NCBI GenBank assembly: GCA_028287115.1
Contig: JAQBQF010000025.1
Coordinates: 1-51,005, forward strand
Length of the DNA: 51,005 nucleotides
Direction: 5' to 3'
Origin: Myxococcales bacterium
GTDB taxonomy: Bacteria; Myxococcota_A; Polyangia; Haliangiales; Haliangiaceae
In this document: one piece after another, positions 1 to 8,550 of the stretch
Numbering within the stretch: position 1 is the first letter of the stretch
How the letters are laid out: every line of letters starts with the position of its first letter
Position numbers and translations under genes: made by a program
The notes under the pieces: model-generated
The model's input: only the letters and a program-made list of their open reading frames with translations
Database searches by the model: none
What the model was told of the DNA's origin: nothing

Positions 1-728
1 ATACCCTTGAAGCCGTACTTCCACGGCGTCACGAGCCGCACGGGCGCGCCATCTTGTGGCGGCAGCTCCTGTCCGTAGAGCCCGGTCGCGAGGAGCGCGA
101 GCGGATTCATCGCTTCGTCGATCCGCAAACCCTCGACGTAAGGCCACGCGAGCACCTTCGTCGACTGGTTCGGCATGCGCTGCGGATCGTAGAGGGTCTC
201 GAACGCGACGTACTTGGCATCGCCCATCGGCTCGACCTGCGCGAGCAGCTTCGCGAGCGGGATCCCCGCCCACGGGATCACCATCGACCACGCCTCGACA
301 CAGCGCATGCGATAGACGCGCTCCTCGGGAGGACTGATCTTCTTTAGATCACCGAGATCGAACACGCGCGGCTTGTGGACGAGTCCCTCGACCGCGACCT
401 TCCAGCCCGCGGTCTTGAAGCCAGCCGCGGCGCTCGCGACGCCATCTTTGTTGGTCGTGAATTCGTAGAAGTTGTTGTAGTTCAGGATCGATGCGCGAGG
501 AGTCATCGCCTCGTCGGTCCAGTATCCGCTCGAAGCGGTGTGCGGCGCCTTCACGAGCCCCTCGAGCGGTGGCATCTCCGTCGTCAAGAGGTCGACGCCG
601 TTGAGCTTCCGATACAGCAGCGCCGTCGCCGCCACGCTCGCGGCGATCACACCGCCGCGCATCACCGTACGGCGATTCAGGTAAACGTCCTGAGGCGTGA
701 TCTCGCTATCCAGGATCTTGTCCGTCAT
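1..728 (-). CDS. msrP: Protein-methionine-sulfoxide reductase catalytic subunit MsrP (YedY), C-terminus off the window
   Basis: Molybdopterin enzyme that repairs oxidised methionines in periplasmic proteins, normally fed electrons by the membrane haem protein MsrQ. The first 242 codons are visible; the 3' end lies beyond the left edge. Residues 18-25 (NRRTVMRG) followed by a hydrophobic run form a Tat signal. Family blocks are clear: ILNYNNFYEF (81-90), YRMRCVEAWSMVIPW (139-153) with C143 as the expected molybdenum ligand, LAWPYVEGLRIDEAMNPL and PVRLVTPWKYGFKG. The ATG is at 728-726. Family members are about 330 residues, so roughly 90 are missing. MsrQ is not visible and could lie to the left. 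Identification rests on recalled family motifs and is secure. Confidence 0.95.
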   Translation of the reverse strand, partial: MTDKILDSEITPQDVYLNRRTVMRGGVIAASVAATALLYRKLNGVDLLTTEMPPLEGLVKAPHTASSGYWTDEAMTPRASILNYNNFYEFTTNKDGVASAAAGFKTAGWKVAVEGLVHKPRVFDLGDLKKISPPEERVYRMRCVEAWSMVIPWAGIPLAKLLAQVEPMGDAKYVAFETLYDPQRMPNQSTKVLAWPYVEGLRIDEAMNPLALLATGLYGQELPPQDGAPVRLVTPWKYGFKG

Positions 729-963
729 TCACAACCCCCGAGACGTTACGTCGGTCATCACGATCCGCGCGGCAACCCATGTTGCACGAGGCCCGCTGCG
801 GAATCCGCGAGTACGTGAGCAATTCCGAAGCGATTCCAGCTCGAACGACAACGGCAACAACAGGCCTACGCGTGTCGAGTCGAGCGGTTACCGACCTACG
901 AAGTTGTCTTGTTGCGGGTCCTGGCGTTGCTCCTGCACGGCTGACGGGCATCGGAGGCTTGAT

Positions 964-1485
964 ATGGAAGGACATGGAACAACCAGCCACTCGGGACGTG
1001 GTCACTCGGCGCTCGGCGGAATCGTCGCGGGCATGATCGGCGGAATCGCGATCGCGCTGTTCTTGATCATCGGGAACCTGGCTTCCGGACGCAGCGTCTG
1101 GCAGGGACTGAAGGGGGCGGGGACGCCGTTCTTGCATGAACGCGCCGCACAACCTGGCTTCGATCTCGTGGCCGTCGTCGTCGGCGTACTCAGCCACTTC
1201 GCCGTGTCGATCGTGTGGGGCGTGTTGTTCGCGCTCGTGTTCTACGGGCTCAGCCGCGGTGCGACGATGGTCGCGGGCGTCTTCTGGGGCATCGTCGTGT
1301 GGCTCGGCATGTTCTATGTCGTCCTGCCGCTGGTCGGAATGGGGCAGGTCGCGCAGACGGTGCCGGTCGGCGTCGCCGTGTTCGAGCACGTCCTGTTCGG
1401 CGTCGCGCTGGCGCTCGGGTTCCTGCCGTTTCAGGAACCTCGTCACGGGAGAGCCCGGGGCGGTCGCCATCCCGTATTTACCTGA
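964..1485 (+). CDS. Small integral membrane protein of unknown function
   Basis: A 173-residue protein with about four hydrophobic segments: GGIVAGMIGGIAIALFLIIG near residues 18-37, two helices at about 68-120, and one near 125-155. The short N-terminus (MEGHGTTSHSGRGHSAL) is polar and His/Gly/Ser rich. The reading frame stays open upstream to 697, but that stretch has poor coding character and runs into the msrP promoter region, so I chose the ATG at 964. It is divergent from msrP across a 235-base gap in which I see no other gene. I do not recognise the family; topology is all that can be said. Confidence 0.75.
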   Translation: MEGHGTTSHSGRGHSALGGIVAGMIGGIAIALFLIIGNLASGRSVWQGLKGAGTPFLHERAAQPGFDLVAVVVGVLSHFAVSIVWGVLFALVFYGLSRGATMVAGVFWGIVVWLGMFYVVLPLVGMGQVAQTVPVGVAVFEHVLFGVALALGFLPFQEPRHGRARGGRHPVFT

Positions 1486-1506
1486 TGTGCCCGGGGCGCT
1501 CGATCA

Positions 1507-1524
1507 CGACGCTCGTGCGCGTCG
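1507..1524. terminator. Small hairpin between convergent genes
   Basis: CGACGC/GCGTCG, a perfect 6-bp stem with a 6-base loop, lies in the 45-base gap between two convergent reading frames. There is no T-tract on either side, so it is only a weak candidate for a bidirectional terminator. Confidence 0.25.
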
Positions 1525-1530
1525 GCGTTA

Positions 1531-1875
1531 TTAGCCTTCGAGCTTGTCGATGATGATCTCGATGAACTCTTTGGACTCGAGGTCTTTGTACTTGTAGGCG
1601 TCCTCGAACCACTCGATGACCGAGTCCGCCTGGCCTTCCTTCATCTTCTTGGTCATCACGGCCGAGTAGCGATTCGTGATCTCGAGCAGGCGGCCGACGA
1701 CGGCGTCCGCATTGACGTGGTCCGCGTAGCGCTTTCGGAGCCACGTGAAGATCAGATAGATCAGCGCGGGGTCTGCGTCCTCGATCAGCGCAAACGAATC
1801 GGCGGCGCTCATCGTCCCCTCTTCGATGCCTTCGAGGATACGCAGTGCAGCGCGCTGTTCTTGTTCGAGTGCCAT
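1531..1875 (-). CDS. Conserved small acidic protein, function unknown
   Basis: A 114-residue soluble protein with no signal peptide and no membrane segment. It looks fully helical (MALEQEQRAALRILEGIEEG...; FTWLRKRYADHVNADAVVG; IEWFEDAYKYKDLESKEFI). Amphipathic helices and acidic/aromatic residues are evenly spread, which supports a real folded protein rather than a shadow frame. I do not recognise a named family. It is convergent with the membrane protein at 964-1485 and divergent from the envelope protein starting near 1959. Confidence 0.8.
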   Translation of the reverse strand: MALEQEQRAALRILEGIEEGTMSAADSFALIEDADPALIYLIFTWLRKRYADHVNADAVVGRLLEITNRYSAVMTKKMKEGQADSVIEWFEDAYKYKDLESKEFIEIIIDKLEG

Positions 1876-1958
1876 GGGCGTGATCTAGCACGGGCCGTTG
1901 GCGCGGCGTGCGATCCACAGCGAGATCATGGGTGCTAGATCGCGTATGCTTATCGAGC

Positions 1959-3464
1959 GTGCGCCGGGTGTGCTTGATCGTCCTTGTCAGTCTCGCGCTG
2001 CCTGCCATGGCGGCTGCGAAACCGAGGGTCGCCGTGGCCCCGTTCGAGGGCGATTCCGAAGACAAGGTCAGCGACGTGGTCGCCGAGGAAGCGGAAAAGT
2101 CCGCCAAGGTCACGGGTCCCGAAGAAGTTGGCAGGGTCATGGAATCCCTCGCGATCTCGGACGCGCGAAGCATGCGAGCGCTCAAGAAGCTCCGGGTTCG
2201 GCTCGAGGTCGACGTCGTGGTCCACGGCAAGGTCGAGCGCGACGGCAGCAAGAAGCGGCTCGAGGTCACGGTTTCGGGACGCGCCAAGAAATCGGCGACG
2301 TTCGAGGTCAAATTCAAGACCACCTCCTCGAAAGCCTTTCGCAAGGAGCTCCGGGACGAGCTTGTCAAGCGGATCGCCTCGGCGACCGAGGGCGAGGCTC
2401 GTGACGACGACACCGACGAGGACGACGAGCCGAAGAAGAAGAAGCCGAGCGACGACGACGAGCCGAAGAAGAAGAAGCTCAGCGAGGACGACGAGCCGAA
2501 GAAGAAGCCGAGCGAGGACGACGAGCCCAAGAAGAAGAAGTCCAGCGACGACGACGAGCCCAGGAAGAAGAAGTCCAGCGAGGACGACGAGCCGAGGAAG
2601 AAGCGCGTCGCCGACGACGATTCGAAGCGCGTTCGCAAGCACCACGACGACGATGACGATGACAGCTCGAGCCACAAGAAGAAGCGGAAGCGGCATCACG
2701 ATGACGACGAAGCCGACGAGCCAGACCGCCATCCCGTGACGCAGGCCGCGCTGTGGCTCGATGCCGGCGGCTTCGGTCTGCGCAGGACGCTCAAGTACGA
2801 TTCGACCGGGAACACGGCACCGCCTCCGAAGGTCGGAACGGGCTCGTTCGGCGGTCAGCTCGAGGGCGAGGTGTACCCTCTGGCATTTTCGGGAGGACCG
2901 GCGGGCTTCGGAATCGCGGGCTCGCTACGCAGGACCGTCGGGCTCAGCATCGCGGTTCCCAACACGACGATGAGCGCGCCGATCAAGGAGGGGCATTACT
3001 CGATAGGCGCTCGCTATCGCTTGGTGTTCGGCTCCTCGTCGTTGGCGCTCGGGGTCAGCTATTGGCACTCGTCTTATGTCGCCGATCGATCGGGGCTGAT
3101 GACGCCGACGCAGCTCGATATGCCCGACGTCGAGTACAGCGCGGTCGCACCGGGTGCCGTCGCGAAGATCGCGGCGACACCGAAGATCGGCGTGATGCTC
3201 GGCGCCGACGTGCCTTTGATGCTCTCGACGGGCCCGATCGGTGCCGGCACGAGCTACGGCAAGGCGACGATCCTGTCGTTCGCGCTGACCGGCGGCGTCG
3301 AGGTCGCGCTCGCTCCGAACTACGGCCTGCACTTCGCCGCGATCTTCGAGCAAGTCGGGTTGTCGTTCAAAGCGGATGCGGGCTCTCAGGCGGCGAGCCG
3401 GGGTGTCACCGCCGCGACCGATCGCACCGTCGGAGTCACGGCGAGCTTTGCCGTGATCTACTAG
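1959..3464 (+). CDS. Exported two-domain protein: LpoB/CsgG-like N-domain, D/E-K linker, barrel-like C-domain
   Basis: A 501-residue exported protein. The GTG at 1959 gives a clean signal peptide (MRRVCLIVLVSLALPAMAAA); the frame is open back to a GTG at 1908, so longer forms are possible. Residues about 20-140 (KPRVAVAPFEGD..., VVHGKVERDG, VTVSGRAKKS) resemble the LpoB/CsgG/TolB-N type alpha-beta domain that begins many myxobacterial envelope proteins. Residues about 145-250 are a hypercharged linker of degenerate D-D-D-E-P-K-K-K-K units. The last ~240 residues alternate in beta-strand style (YSIGARYRLVFGSSSLALGV, GVEVALAPNYGLHFA) like an outer-membrane barrel. It has no obvious operon partner. 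Function unknown. Confidence 0.85.
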   Translation: MRRVCLIVLVSLALPAMAAAKPRVAVAPFEGDSEDKVSDVVAEEAEKSAKVTGPEEVGRVMESLAISDARSMRALKKLRVRLEVDVVVHGKVERDGSKKRLEVTVSGRAKKSATFEVKFKTTSSKAFRKELRDELVKRIASATEGEARDDDTDEDDEPKKKKPSDDDEPKKKKLSEDDEPKKKPSEDDEPKKKKSSDDDEPRKKKSSEDDEPRKKRVADDDSKRVRKHHDDDDDDSSSHKKKRKRHHDDDEADEPDRHPVTQAALWLDAGGFGLRRTLKYDSTGNTAPPPKVGTGSFGGQLEGEVYPLAFSGGPAGFGIAGSLRRTVGLSIAVPNTTMSAPIKEGHYSIGARYRLVFGSSSLALGVSYWHSSYVADRSGLMTPTQLDMPDVEYSAVAPGAVAKIAATPKIGVMLGADVPLMLSTGPIGAGTSYGKATILSFALTGGVEVALAPNYGLHFAAIFEQVGLSFKADAGSQAASRGVTAATDRTVGVTASFAVIY

Positions 3465-3605
3465 GGCCTGGCTGCGGATCCTGCCGGCTCTTGCCGTGTG
3501 TCGTGACGCCTACCTAGCAACGCTCACGTTCGACTAACGGCAGATCGCTCGCGAGGGACCAGAAGTAGCGTACGATGAGGTTTCACGGCCGTGGAGGTGG
3601 AATCC

Positions 3606-4559
3606 ATGACACGAGTGGGCATTGCTATGTTTTTTGGTCTGGCGCTGATGCGTACGGCTGCGGCCGACGTTTGCGTCGCTCTTGATGAAACGCGGGACAC
3701 GCTGTCGCCGGAGGATCGGCGCGCCGTGCTGATCAGTCTCGGTCAGGCGTTCTCGAAGGCCGGTGCGCAGGTCACGAACCAGAACTGCACGACGACCTAC
3801 ACCGTCTACAACGTCAAGCTGGGAGAATCGATCACGGTCTACGTCACCGGTCCCACCGGGAACCGCGAGGCGCGTGCGTCGAAGCTCGACGAGCTGCCGC
3901 TCGTGTACGAGCAGATCGCGCACTCGCTGGTGACCGGCGAGGCGATGGGCAGCGGCGGCGGATCGATCGATCGCACGAACGCGACGAACGACCAGATGGC
4001 GCCGCGTCGGGCGGCTTCCGATAACCTGAAGTTCATCCGCTTGGGGTTTGGCGCGGTGACGGGTCACAAGACCACGACGGGACCGGCGTTCGGTATCGGC
4101 TATCGGTACGAGCTCGATCGCATGGGCATCGAGGTCTCCGGTTTCAACTTCATCACCGCGAGCTCCGAGATCATGACGAGCTCGGGCACGCGGACGAGCA
4201 GCGGTGCGGTCACCGGCGATATCGTGCGGCTGTCGGCGTTCTGGTATCAGAACCCGCTCGGCAATGACACGACCTTCATCGGAGGCGGTATCGGCTACGG
4301 GCTCAACGCGACCTGCGACGAGACGCAGTGCTACTCCGGTTCCGGTATCGAAGGCCACATCATCGGTGGTTACGAGATGCTTCGCTCGAGCACGATCCGC
4401 ATGTTCGGCGAGCTCGACATCACGCTGCCGTTCTACAAGAGCGGCGTCACCGACTTCTTCAACGGGACCTCGACGGCGCAGCGCTACGTTCCGTCGGTGT
4501 CGTTGATGGTCGGCCTCGGCTGGGGCCACTCGAACACCGTCGCGGTCGTCAATCGCTGA
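3606..4559 (+). CDS. Exported outer-membrane beta-barrel-like protein
   Basis: A 317-residue protein. The ATG at 3606 is preceded by a strong GGAGG at 3593-3597 (8-base spacing), which decides the start over the in-frame GTG at 3591. The signal peptide (MTRVGIAMFFGLALMRTAAA) is followed by a ~95-residue domain with two Cys (VCVALDE..., NQNCTTT), a Gly/Ser linker near residues 115-140, then a ~170-residue strand-rich region typical of small myxobacterial barrels (FGIGYRYELDRMGIEVSGF, TTFIGGGIGYGLNATC, RMFGELDITLPFYKS). It ends two bases before the convergent cysK stop. No specific substrate can be assigned. Confidence 0.85.
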   Translation: MTRVGIAMFFGLALMRTAAADVCVALDETRDTLSPEDRRAVLISLGQAFSKAGAQVTNQNCTTTYTVYNVKLGESITVYVTGPTGNREARASKLDELPLVYEQIAHSLVTGEAMGSGGGSIDRTNATNDQMAPRRAASDNLKFIRLGFGAVTGHKTTTGPAFGIGYRYELDRMGIEVSGFNFITASSEIMTSSGTRTSSGAVTGDIVRLSAFWYQNPLGNDTTFIGGGIGYGLNATCDETQCYSGSGIEGHIIGGYEMLRSSTIRMFGELDITLPFYKSGVTDFFNGTSTAQRYVPSVSLMVGLGWGHSNTVAVVNR

Positions 4560-4560
4560 C

Positions 4561-5499
4561 TTAGATCTCGTCTGACCCGGTGTTCACGCCTTCGAACAGC
4601 GCCGTCGACAGGTAGCGTTCGCCGGTATCGGGCAGCATCGCGAGGATCACGCTGCCTGCGGGCGCCTTGGCCGCGACGGCGAGCGCGCCGGCGAACGTTC
4701 CGCCGGCGGAGATCCCGCAGAAGATGCCCTCTTTGTGCGCGAGGTCGCGCGCACGCGTGATCGCATCGCTATCGGCGACGGCGAGGACTTCGTCGCAGAC
4801 GGTACGGTCGAGGACCGAAGGCACGAAGTCCGGCGTCCAGCCTTGGATCTTGTGCGGCTTCCAGTCTTTTCCGTCGAGGAGCGATGCACCTGCCGGTTCG
4901 CACGCGATGATCTTGATCGTGGGTCGCGCGCGCTTGAGCACTTGGCCCGCGCCGGTCAGCGTCCCGCCGGTTCCCCATCCGGTGACCCAGTAGTCGAGCC
5001 GCTTGCTCGCGAAGTCGACGAGGATCTCGGGACCGGTCGTCTGCCGGTGATAGGCCGGGTTCGCCGGATTGTCGAACTGACGGGCCAGGAACCATCCGCG
5101 GTCCGCCGCGAGCTTCTCGGCGAGACGAACCGCGCCGGACGCTCGCTCGGCGGCGGGAGTCAGCACCACCTTTGCTCCGTATGCGCGCATGACCTGCCGC
5201 CGTTCGACCGAGAATGACTCGGGCATCAGCGCGACGAACGGATAGCCGCGCGCGGCGCACACCATCGCGAGCGCGATGCCGGTGTTTCCCGACGTTGCCT
5301 CGACGACGGTTTGCCCCGGCTTCAGCGCACCGGTGCGTTCAGCGTCTTCGATGATACCGAGCGCGAGGCGATCCTTGACCGAGCCGCCGGGATTGGCCGC
5401 CTCGATCTTCACGTACATCTGGACGTGACGGGGCGCGAGCCTGTTGATGCGGATGACCGGCGTGCGCCCGATCGTTTGCGAGATGTCGTCGTAGATCAT
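4561..5499 (-). CDS. cysK: Cysteine synthase A (O-acetylserine sulfhydrylase)
   Basis: PLP enzyme that makes L-cysteine from O-acetylserine and sulfide in the cytoplasm. The 312-residue length is normal for CysK. Key motifs: NPGGSVKDR with the PLP lysine at K42, substrate loop TSGNTG (69-74), phosphate-binding GTGGT (176-180; the residue before is Trp where Val or Ile is usual), and SAGG (264-267) near the pyridine-ring serine. There is no N-terminal haem domain or C-terminal CBS domain, so it is not cystathionine beta-synthase. It stands alone between convergent and divergent neighbours. CysM or a CysK paralogue cannot be excluded from sequence alone. Confidence 0.95.
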   Translation of the reverse strand: MIYDDISQTIGRTPVIRINRLAPRHVQMYVKIEAANPGGSVKDRLALGIIEDAERTGALKPGQTVVEATSGNTGIALAMVCAARGYPFVALMPESFSVERRQVMRAYGAKVVLTPAAERASGAVRLAEKLAADRGWFLARQFDNPANPAYHRQTTGPEILVDFASKRLDYWVTGWGTGGTLTGAGQVLKRARPTIKIIACEPAGASLLDGKDWKPHKIQGWTPDFVPSVLDRTVCDEVLAVADSDAITRARDLAHKEGIFCGISAGGTFAGALAVAAKAPAGSVILAMLPDTGERYLSTALFEGVNTGSDEI

Positions 5500-5801
5500 G
5501 GTGCCGGCATCCTACTTCGCCGGCGTCGAACCGCGAGCAGGACCAACGCGATTCCGAAGTCCCGCGATCTGTTACCGGCGTACCCGTTGGTTGTTGGGAT
5601 CGGTTGGCAGCCCGGTAGCGTCATCCGTCGATTCTGGCCTGACAAAGACGCGCATCATTTACATCCAACGCGGCGTGGAGCCGGGTGGATCGGACGAGCG
5701 CATCTGTCGAAGACCGGCGGTGCCTCTGGGAAGCGTGCCATCATCGCGGCGTCAGTGGCGCGCAGCTGTGGCGACGCAGTCGCGAGAACAAGGAACGCAA
5801 C
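5500..5801. other. Intergenic stretch without a recognisable gene
   Basis: About 300 bases separate divergent cysK and the dehydrogenase gene. Open frames here lack protein-like composition. The frame of the dehydrogenase runs upstream to 5685, but that segment is Arg/Cys/His rich and not family-like. Both promoters should lie here; I could not identify convincing -10/-35 boxes. Confidence 0.5.
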
Positions 5802-6641
5802 GTGAAAGACAAGATCTGCATCGTGACCGGGGGCAACACCGGCATCGGCAAGGCAACGGTCGCTGGATTGGCGCAGCGCGGTGCAACGGTCGTGATCGCG
5901 TGTCGTGATCTAGTCAAAGGAAAGGCAGCGCTCGACGAGGTCGCGGCGAGCACGGGCTCGAAGGATCTGCACTTCATGCAGCTCGATCTCGCGTCGCTCA
6001 AGTCGGTGCGCGCCTTCGCCGCCGCGTTCGTCACGAAGTTCTCCCGGCTCGACGTCCTCGTGGCGAATGCGGGCGTGATGGCTGGAAAGCGCCAGCTCAC
6101 GGCCGACGGACTCGAGCTGGACTTCGGCGTCAACCACGTCGGGCACTTCTTGCTCACCGACTTGCTGCTGCCGTTGCTGAAGGCGTCGGCGCCGTCGCGC
6201 ATCGTCGTCGTGTCGTCGAACCTGCACGCGAGCGCGACGCTCGACTTCGACGACCTGCAAGGCGAGAGGAAGTGGGCGACCGGCGCATATGGCAAATCGA
6301 AGCTCGCGAACCTGCTGTTCGTGCGCGCTCTCTCGAAGCGGCTCGAGGGCACGCGAGTGGTCGTCAACGCGCTGCATCCGGGCGTGATCTCGACCGAGCT
6401 GGCGCGCGAGTTCCCGGCCTTCGTCCGACTGTTGGCGAAATGGCTCCTCAAGTCTCCCGCGAAGGGCGCGCGAACTTCGCTGCACCTCGCGATGTCGCCT
6501 GAGGTTGCCACCATCTCGGGGAAGTACTTCGTGAGCTCGAAACAGAAGCGGCCAAGCGCCGCTGCCCTCGACGATGCGCTCGCCGAGCGTCTCTGGACGG
6601 AGACCGAGCGCCTCGTCGCACGCGCGGCCGCGCAGAGCTAG
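5802..6641 (+). CDS. Short-chain dehydrogenase/reductase, retinol-dehydrogenase-like
   Basis: A 279-residue NAD(P)-dependent SDR. The GTG at 5802 has AAGGA at 5791-5795 (6-base spacing) and begins directly at MKDKICIVTG, the usual SDR N-terminus. Motifs: cofactor-binding TGGNTGIG (9-16), NAG (89-91), N111, catalytic-region serines S138/S139, and YGKSK with Y163 and K167. The overall pattern (VVIACRDLVKG, FGVNHVGHFLLT, LHPGVISTEL) matches the retinol dehydrogenase/WW-oxidoreductase-like branch, whose bacterial substrates are mostly unknown. It is convergent with the rhodanese gene 15 bases downstream. Confidence 0.9.
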   Translation: MKDKICIVTGGNTGIGKATVAGLAQRGATVVIACRDLVKGKAALDEVAASTGSKDLHFMQLDLASLKSVRAFAAAFVTKFSRLDVLVANAGVMAGKRQLTADGLELDFGVNHVGHFLLTDLLLPLLKASAPSRIVVVSSNLHASATLDFDDLQGERKWATGAYGKSKLANLLFVRALSKRLEGTRVVVNALHPGVISTELAREFPAFVRLLAKWLLKSPAKGARTSLHLAMSPEVATISGKYFVSSKQKRPSAAALDDALAERLWTETERLVARAAAQS

Positions 6642-6656
6642 CTCGTATCGGATGGG

Positions 6657-7088
6657 TCAGATCTGCTGCGTCTTCTTGCCGGCCTTGAGCCAGCCGGCGA
6701 TGCCGTCCGGCATGATGTAGACGTTCGTGTAACCGAAGCTCTTGGCGCGCACGGCGCCAACATGGCAGGCGTGTCAACCAACGTCGGCGCAGTAGAAGAC
6801 GAGCTTCGTGCTCTTGTCCGGAGGCAACTCGGAGGCCGCGTAGCTCTCGTCGTCGGTGACGAGCGTCGCGCCCGGCACGATGCCCATCTTCTTGCGCGTC
6901 TGATCCGAGTTGCAGTCGACGGGCTGCGCTTCCTTGGCGGCGAGCGCGCGATCGACTTCGTCGACGGTCATCGTCAACAGTGCTTCTTCGGGTTTCGCGT
7001 TCGCCGCGGAGGTTTCGGTCTTGTCGGATTTCGAGCAGCCGGAGATCGCCGCCAGCGAGACCGCGGCGACGAGTAGGACGTTGCGCAT
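6657..7088 (-). CDS. Rhodanese-like lipoprotein with in-frame TGA at the conserved cysteine (candidate selenoprotein)
   Basis: A 143-codon frame from ATG 7088 to TGA 6657, interrupted only by TGA at 6774-6776 (codon 105). Signal peptide with lipobox AISGC (lipid Cys18), then a rhodanese fold: VDCNSDQTRKKMGIVPGATL, KLVFYCADVG[TGA]HACHVGA, GYTNVYIMPDGIAGW. Single-domain relatives carry the pattern YC-x4-C-x-A-(S/C)-H; the TGA falls exactly on that second Cys and would give a U-x-x-C pair with C108. The frame and family similarity continue for 38 codons past the TGA, so reading through gives a complete domain. A SECIS-like hairpin follows the TGA. If TGA stops translation, this is a pseudogene lacking its catalytic part. 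Sec machinery is not in the window. Confidence 0.75.
6742..6760 (-). promoter_or_regulatory. SECIS-like hairpin just 3' of the in-frame TGA
   Basis: Reading the gene strand, bases 17-23 after the first base of TGA (UUGGCGC) pair perfectly with bases 29-35 (GCGCCAA), enclosing the 5-base loop CGUGC. Bacterial SECIS elements sit within the coding sequence immediately after UGA, with an apical loop roughly 16-37 bases downstream and a G among the first two loop bases; both hold here. A 7-bp GC-rich stem can arise by chance in this genome, so the element supports but does not prove selenocysteine insertion. Confidence 0.5.
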
Positions 7089-7210
7089 GCCCACAAGATA
7101 CACCGTCGTCGCTGCGACGCATCTGAATTCCTGTCTCGCGTCCGCTGCCGCGCGCGTTTGTTTCGAATTGTGTTTGTGCGGTGCCATGGACAACTCGTCG
7201 ACGCGAGCCC

Positions 7211-8542
7211 GTGTCGAAGTCGTTCGTGAGGATCCAAGGCGCGCTCGCATCCGTGCTGGTCGCAACCGGTTGTACGGCCTCCAGCGTGGCGGTGTTGCCG
7301 CCGGTCGATCAGCTGTATTCACCGACGGCGCTCGCGGTGTCGCCGGACGATGCCGTGCTGTTTGTGGCTAATGCAAATGCCGAGCTTCGTTACAACTCCG
7401 GATCGATCTCGGTGTTCGATCTCGCACGGGTCGATCAGACGGTAGCAGCGTGGCTCGGTTCCGATCACGTCATCCCCGCGGGGTGCAGGCAGGATTCCGA
7501 TTACCCAGAGACACTCGTATGCGACGAGGCGGCCTTCATGATCCCCGGGGCGGGTGTGCGGATCGGGAACTTCGCAACCGATATCGCGGTTCAGGACCGC
7601 GGCGGCGGCTTGGCGCGATTGATCGTGCCGACACGCGGCGATCCGTCCGTCGAGTGGGTCGACTGGGATGCGTCTGCGCTGTCGTGCACGCCCGAACGAG
7701 CGCCATTCGACATCTGCGATGAGGTGCACCGGCTCGTCGACGTTCACGGCGTGGGCGAGCTCCCGGCCGAGCCGTTCGATGCGTACGTCGATTCGGCGGG
7801 GCAGTTCGCGATCATCACCCACTTCACCAGCGGATCCGTGACGCTGATCGACTCGCCGCCGCTCGGCAACGCGACCATCGCCGATGTGACGACGGGTCTG
7901 TTCGCCGCGGACGCCAACGGGGCCATCGGGACCTCCGGCGTCGCCGGGCGGAGCACCTCCGACGGTGACATCGTGTACGTCGCGAGTGAGTACGAAGATC
8001 GGATCCAGACCCTCACGGTCGGTCGGCCGATCAACCAGGCACCGGCGTACCTCCTGATAAGCAATTACTTCTTTCTCGACGGCGTTGGTACGAATGCGGG
8101 TTACTCGAGCGACTCGCGCGGGCTCGCATTCTCGAAAGACGGCAATCGATTGTTCGACCTCAATCGCAATCCACCGGCGGTTCAGATCATCGACACGTCA
8201 CCGTCTGCCACGGGATCTCCACGCAACACGCTGACGGCGGCAGTCGACGTCTGTCGCAACGGGTCGAGGCTCGTGCTCGCTGATGGCGGTGATGGCGAGC
8301 GTGCGTACGTCACGTGCTACCAGGACGGCCAGATCGACGTGATCGATCCTCGAGGTCAGTCGTCGGTAGAGGACGTCATCGTCGCCGGCCGCGGTCCGTA
8401 TTCGATCGCGAGCGCGCCGACGCGCAAGAAACTCTACGTGACAAACTTTCTCGAAGACACCGTCGCGGTGATCGACAACGACGTCACGTCAACGACCCTG
8501 AATCGCGTCGTCTTGCGACTGGGGGAGCCCAAGCCGCCCTGA
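7211..8542 (+). CDS. Lipoprotein with YncE-like beta-propeller repeats
   Basis: About 443 residues from the GTG at 7211; a GTG at 7226 is also plausible. The N-terminus (MSKSFVRIQGALASVLVATGC) carries a lipobox ATGC, so this is a lipid-anchored envelope protein. The body has repeated blade-like segments of the cytochrome-d1/YncE type: YSPTALAVSPDDAVLFVANA, AGQFAIITHFTSGSVTLID, DIVYVASEYEDRIQTLTVG, ERAYVTCYQDGQIDVID, KKLYVTNFLEDTVAVID. Such propellers usually bind partners or surface ligands; none can be named. Several Cys residues in the middle may form disulfides. It ends 8 bases before the convergent protease gene. Confidence 0.85.
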   Translation: MSKSFVRIQGALASVLVATGCTASSVAVLPPVDQLYSPTALAVSPDDAVLFVANANAELRYNSGSISVFDLARVDQTVAAWLGSDHVIPAGCRQDSDYPETLVCDEAAFMIPGAGVRIGNFATDIAVQDRGGGLARLIVPTRGDPSVEWVDWDASALSCTPERAPFDICDEVHRLVDVHGVGELPAEPFDAYVDSAGQFAIITHFTSGSVTLIDSPPLGNATIADVTTGLFAADANGAIGTSGVAGRSTSDGDIVYVASEYEDRIQTLTVGRPINQAPAYLLISNYFFLDGVGTNAGYSSDSRGLAFSKDGNRLFDLNRNPPAVQIIDTSPSATGSPRNTLTAAVDVCRNGSRLVLADGGDGERAYVTCYQDGQIDVIDPRGQSSVEDVIVAGRGPYSIASAPTRKKLYVTNFLEDTVAVIDNDVTSTTLNRVVLRLGEPKPP

Positions 8543-8550
8543 TGAGCCGT

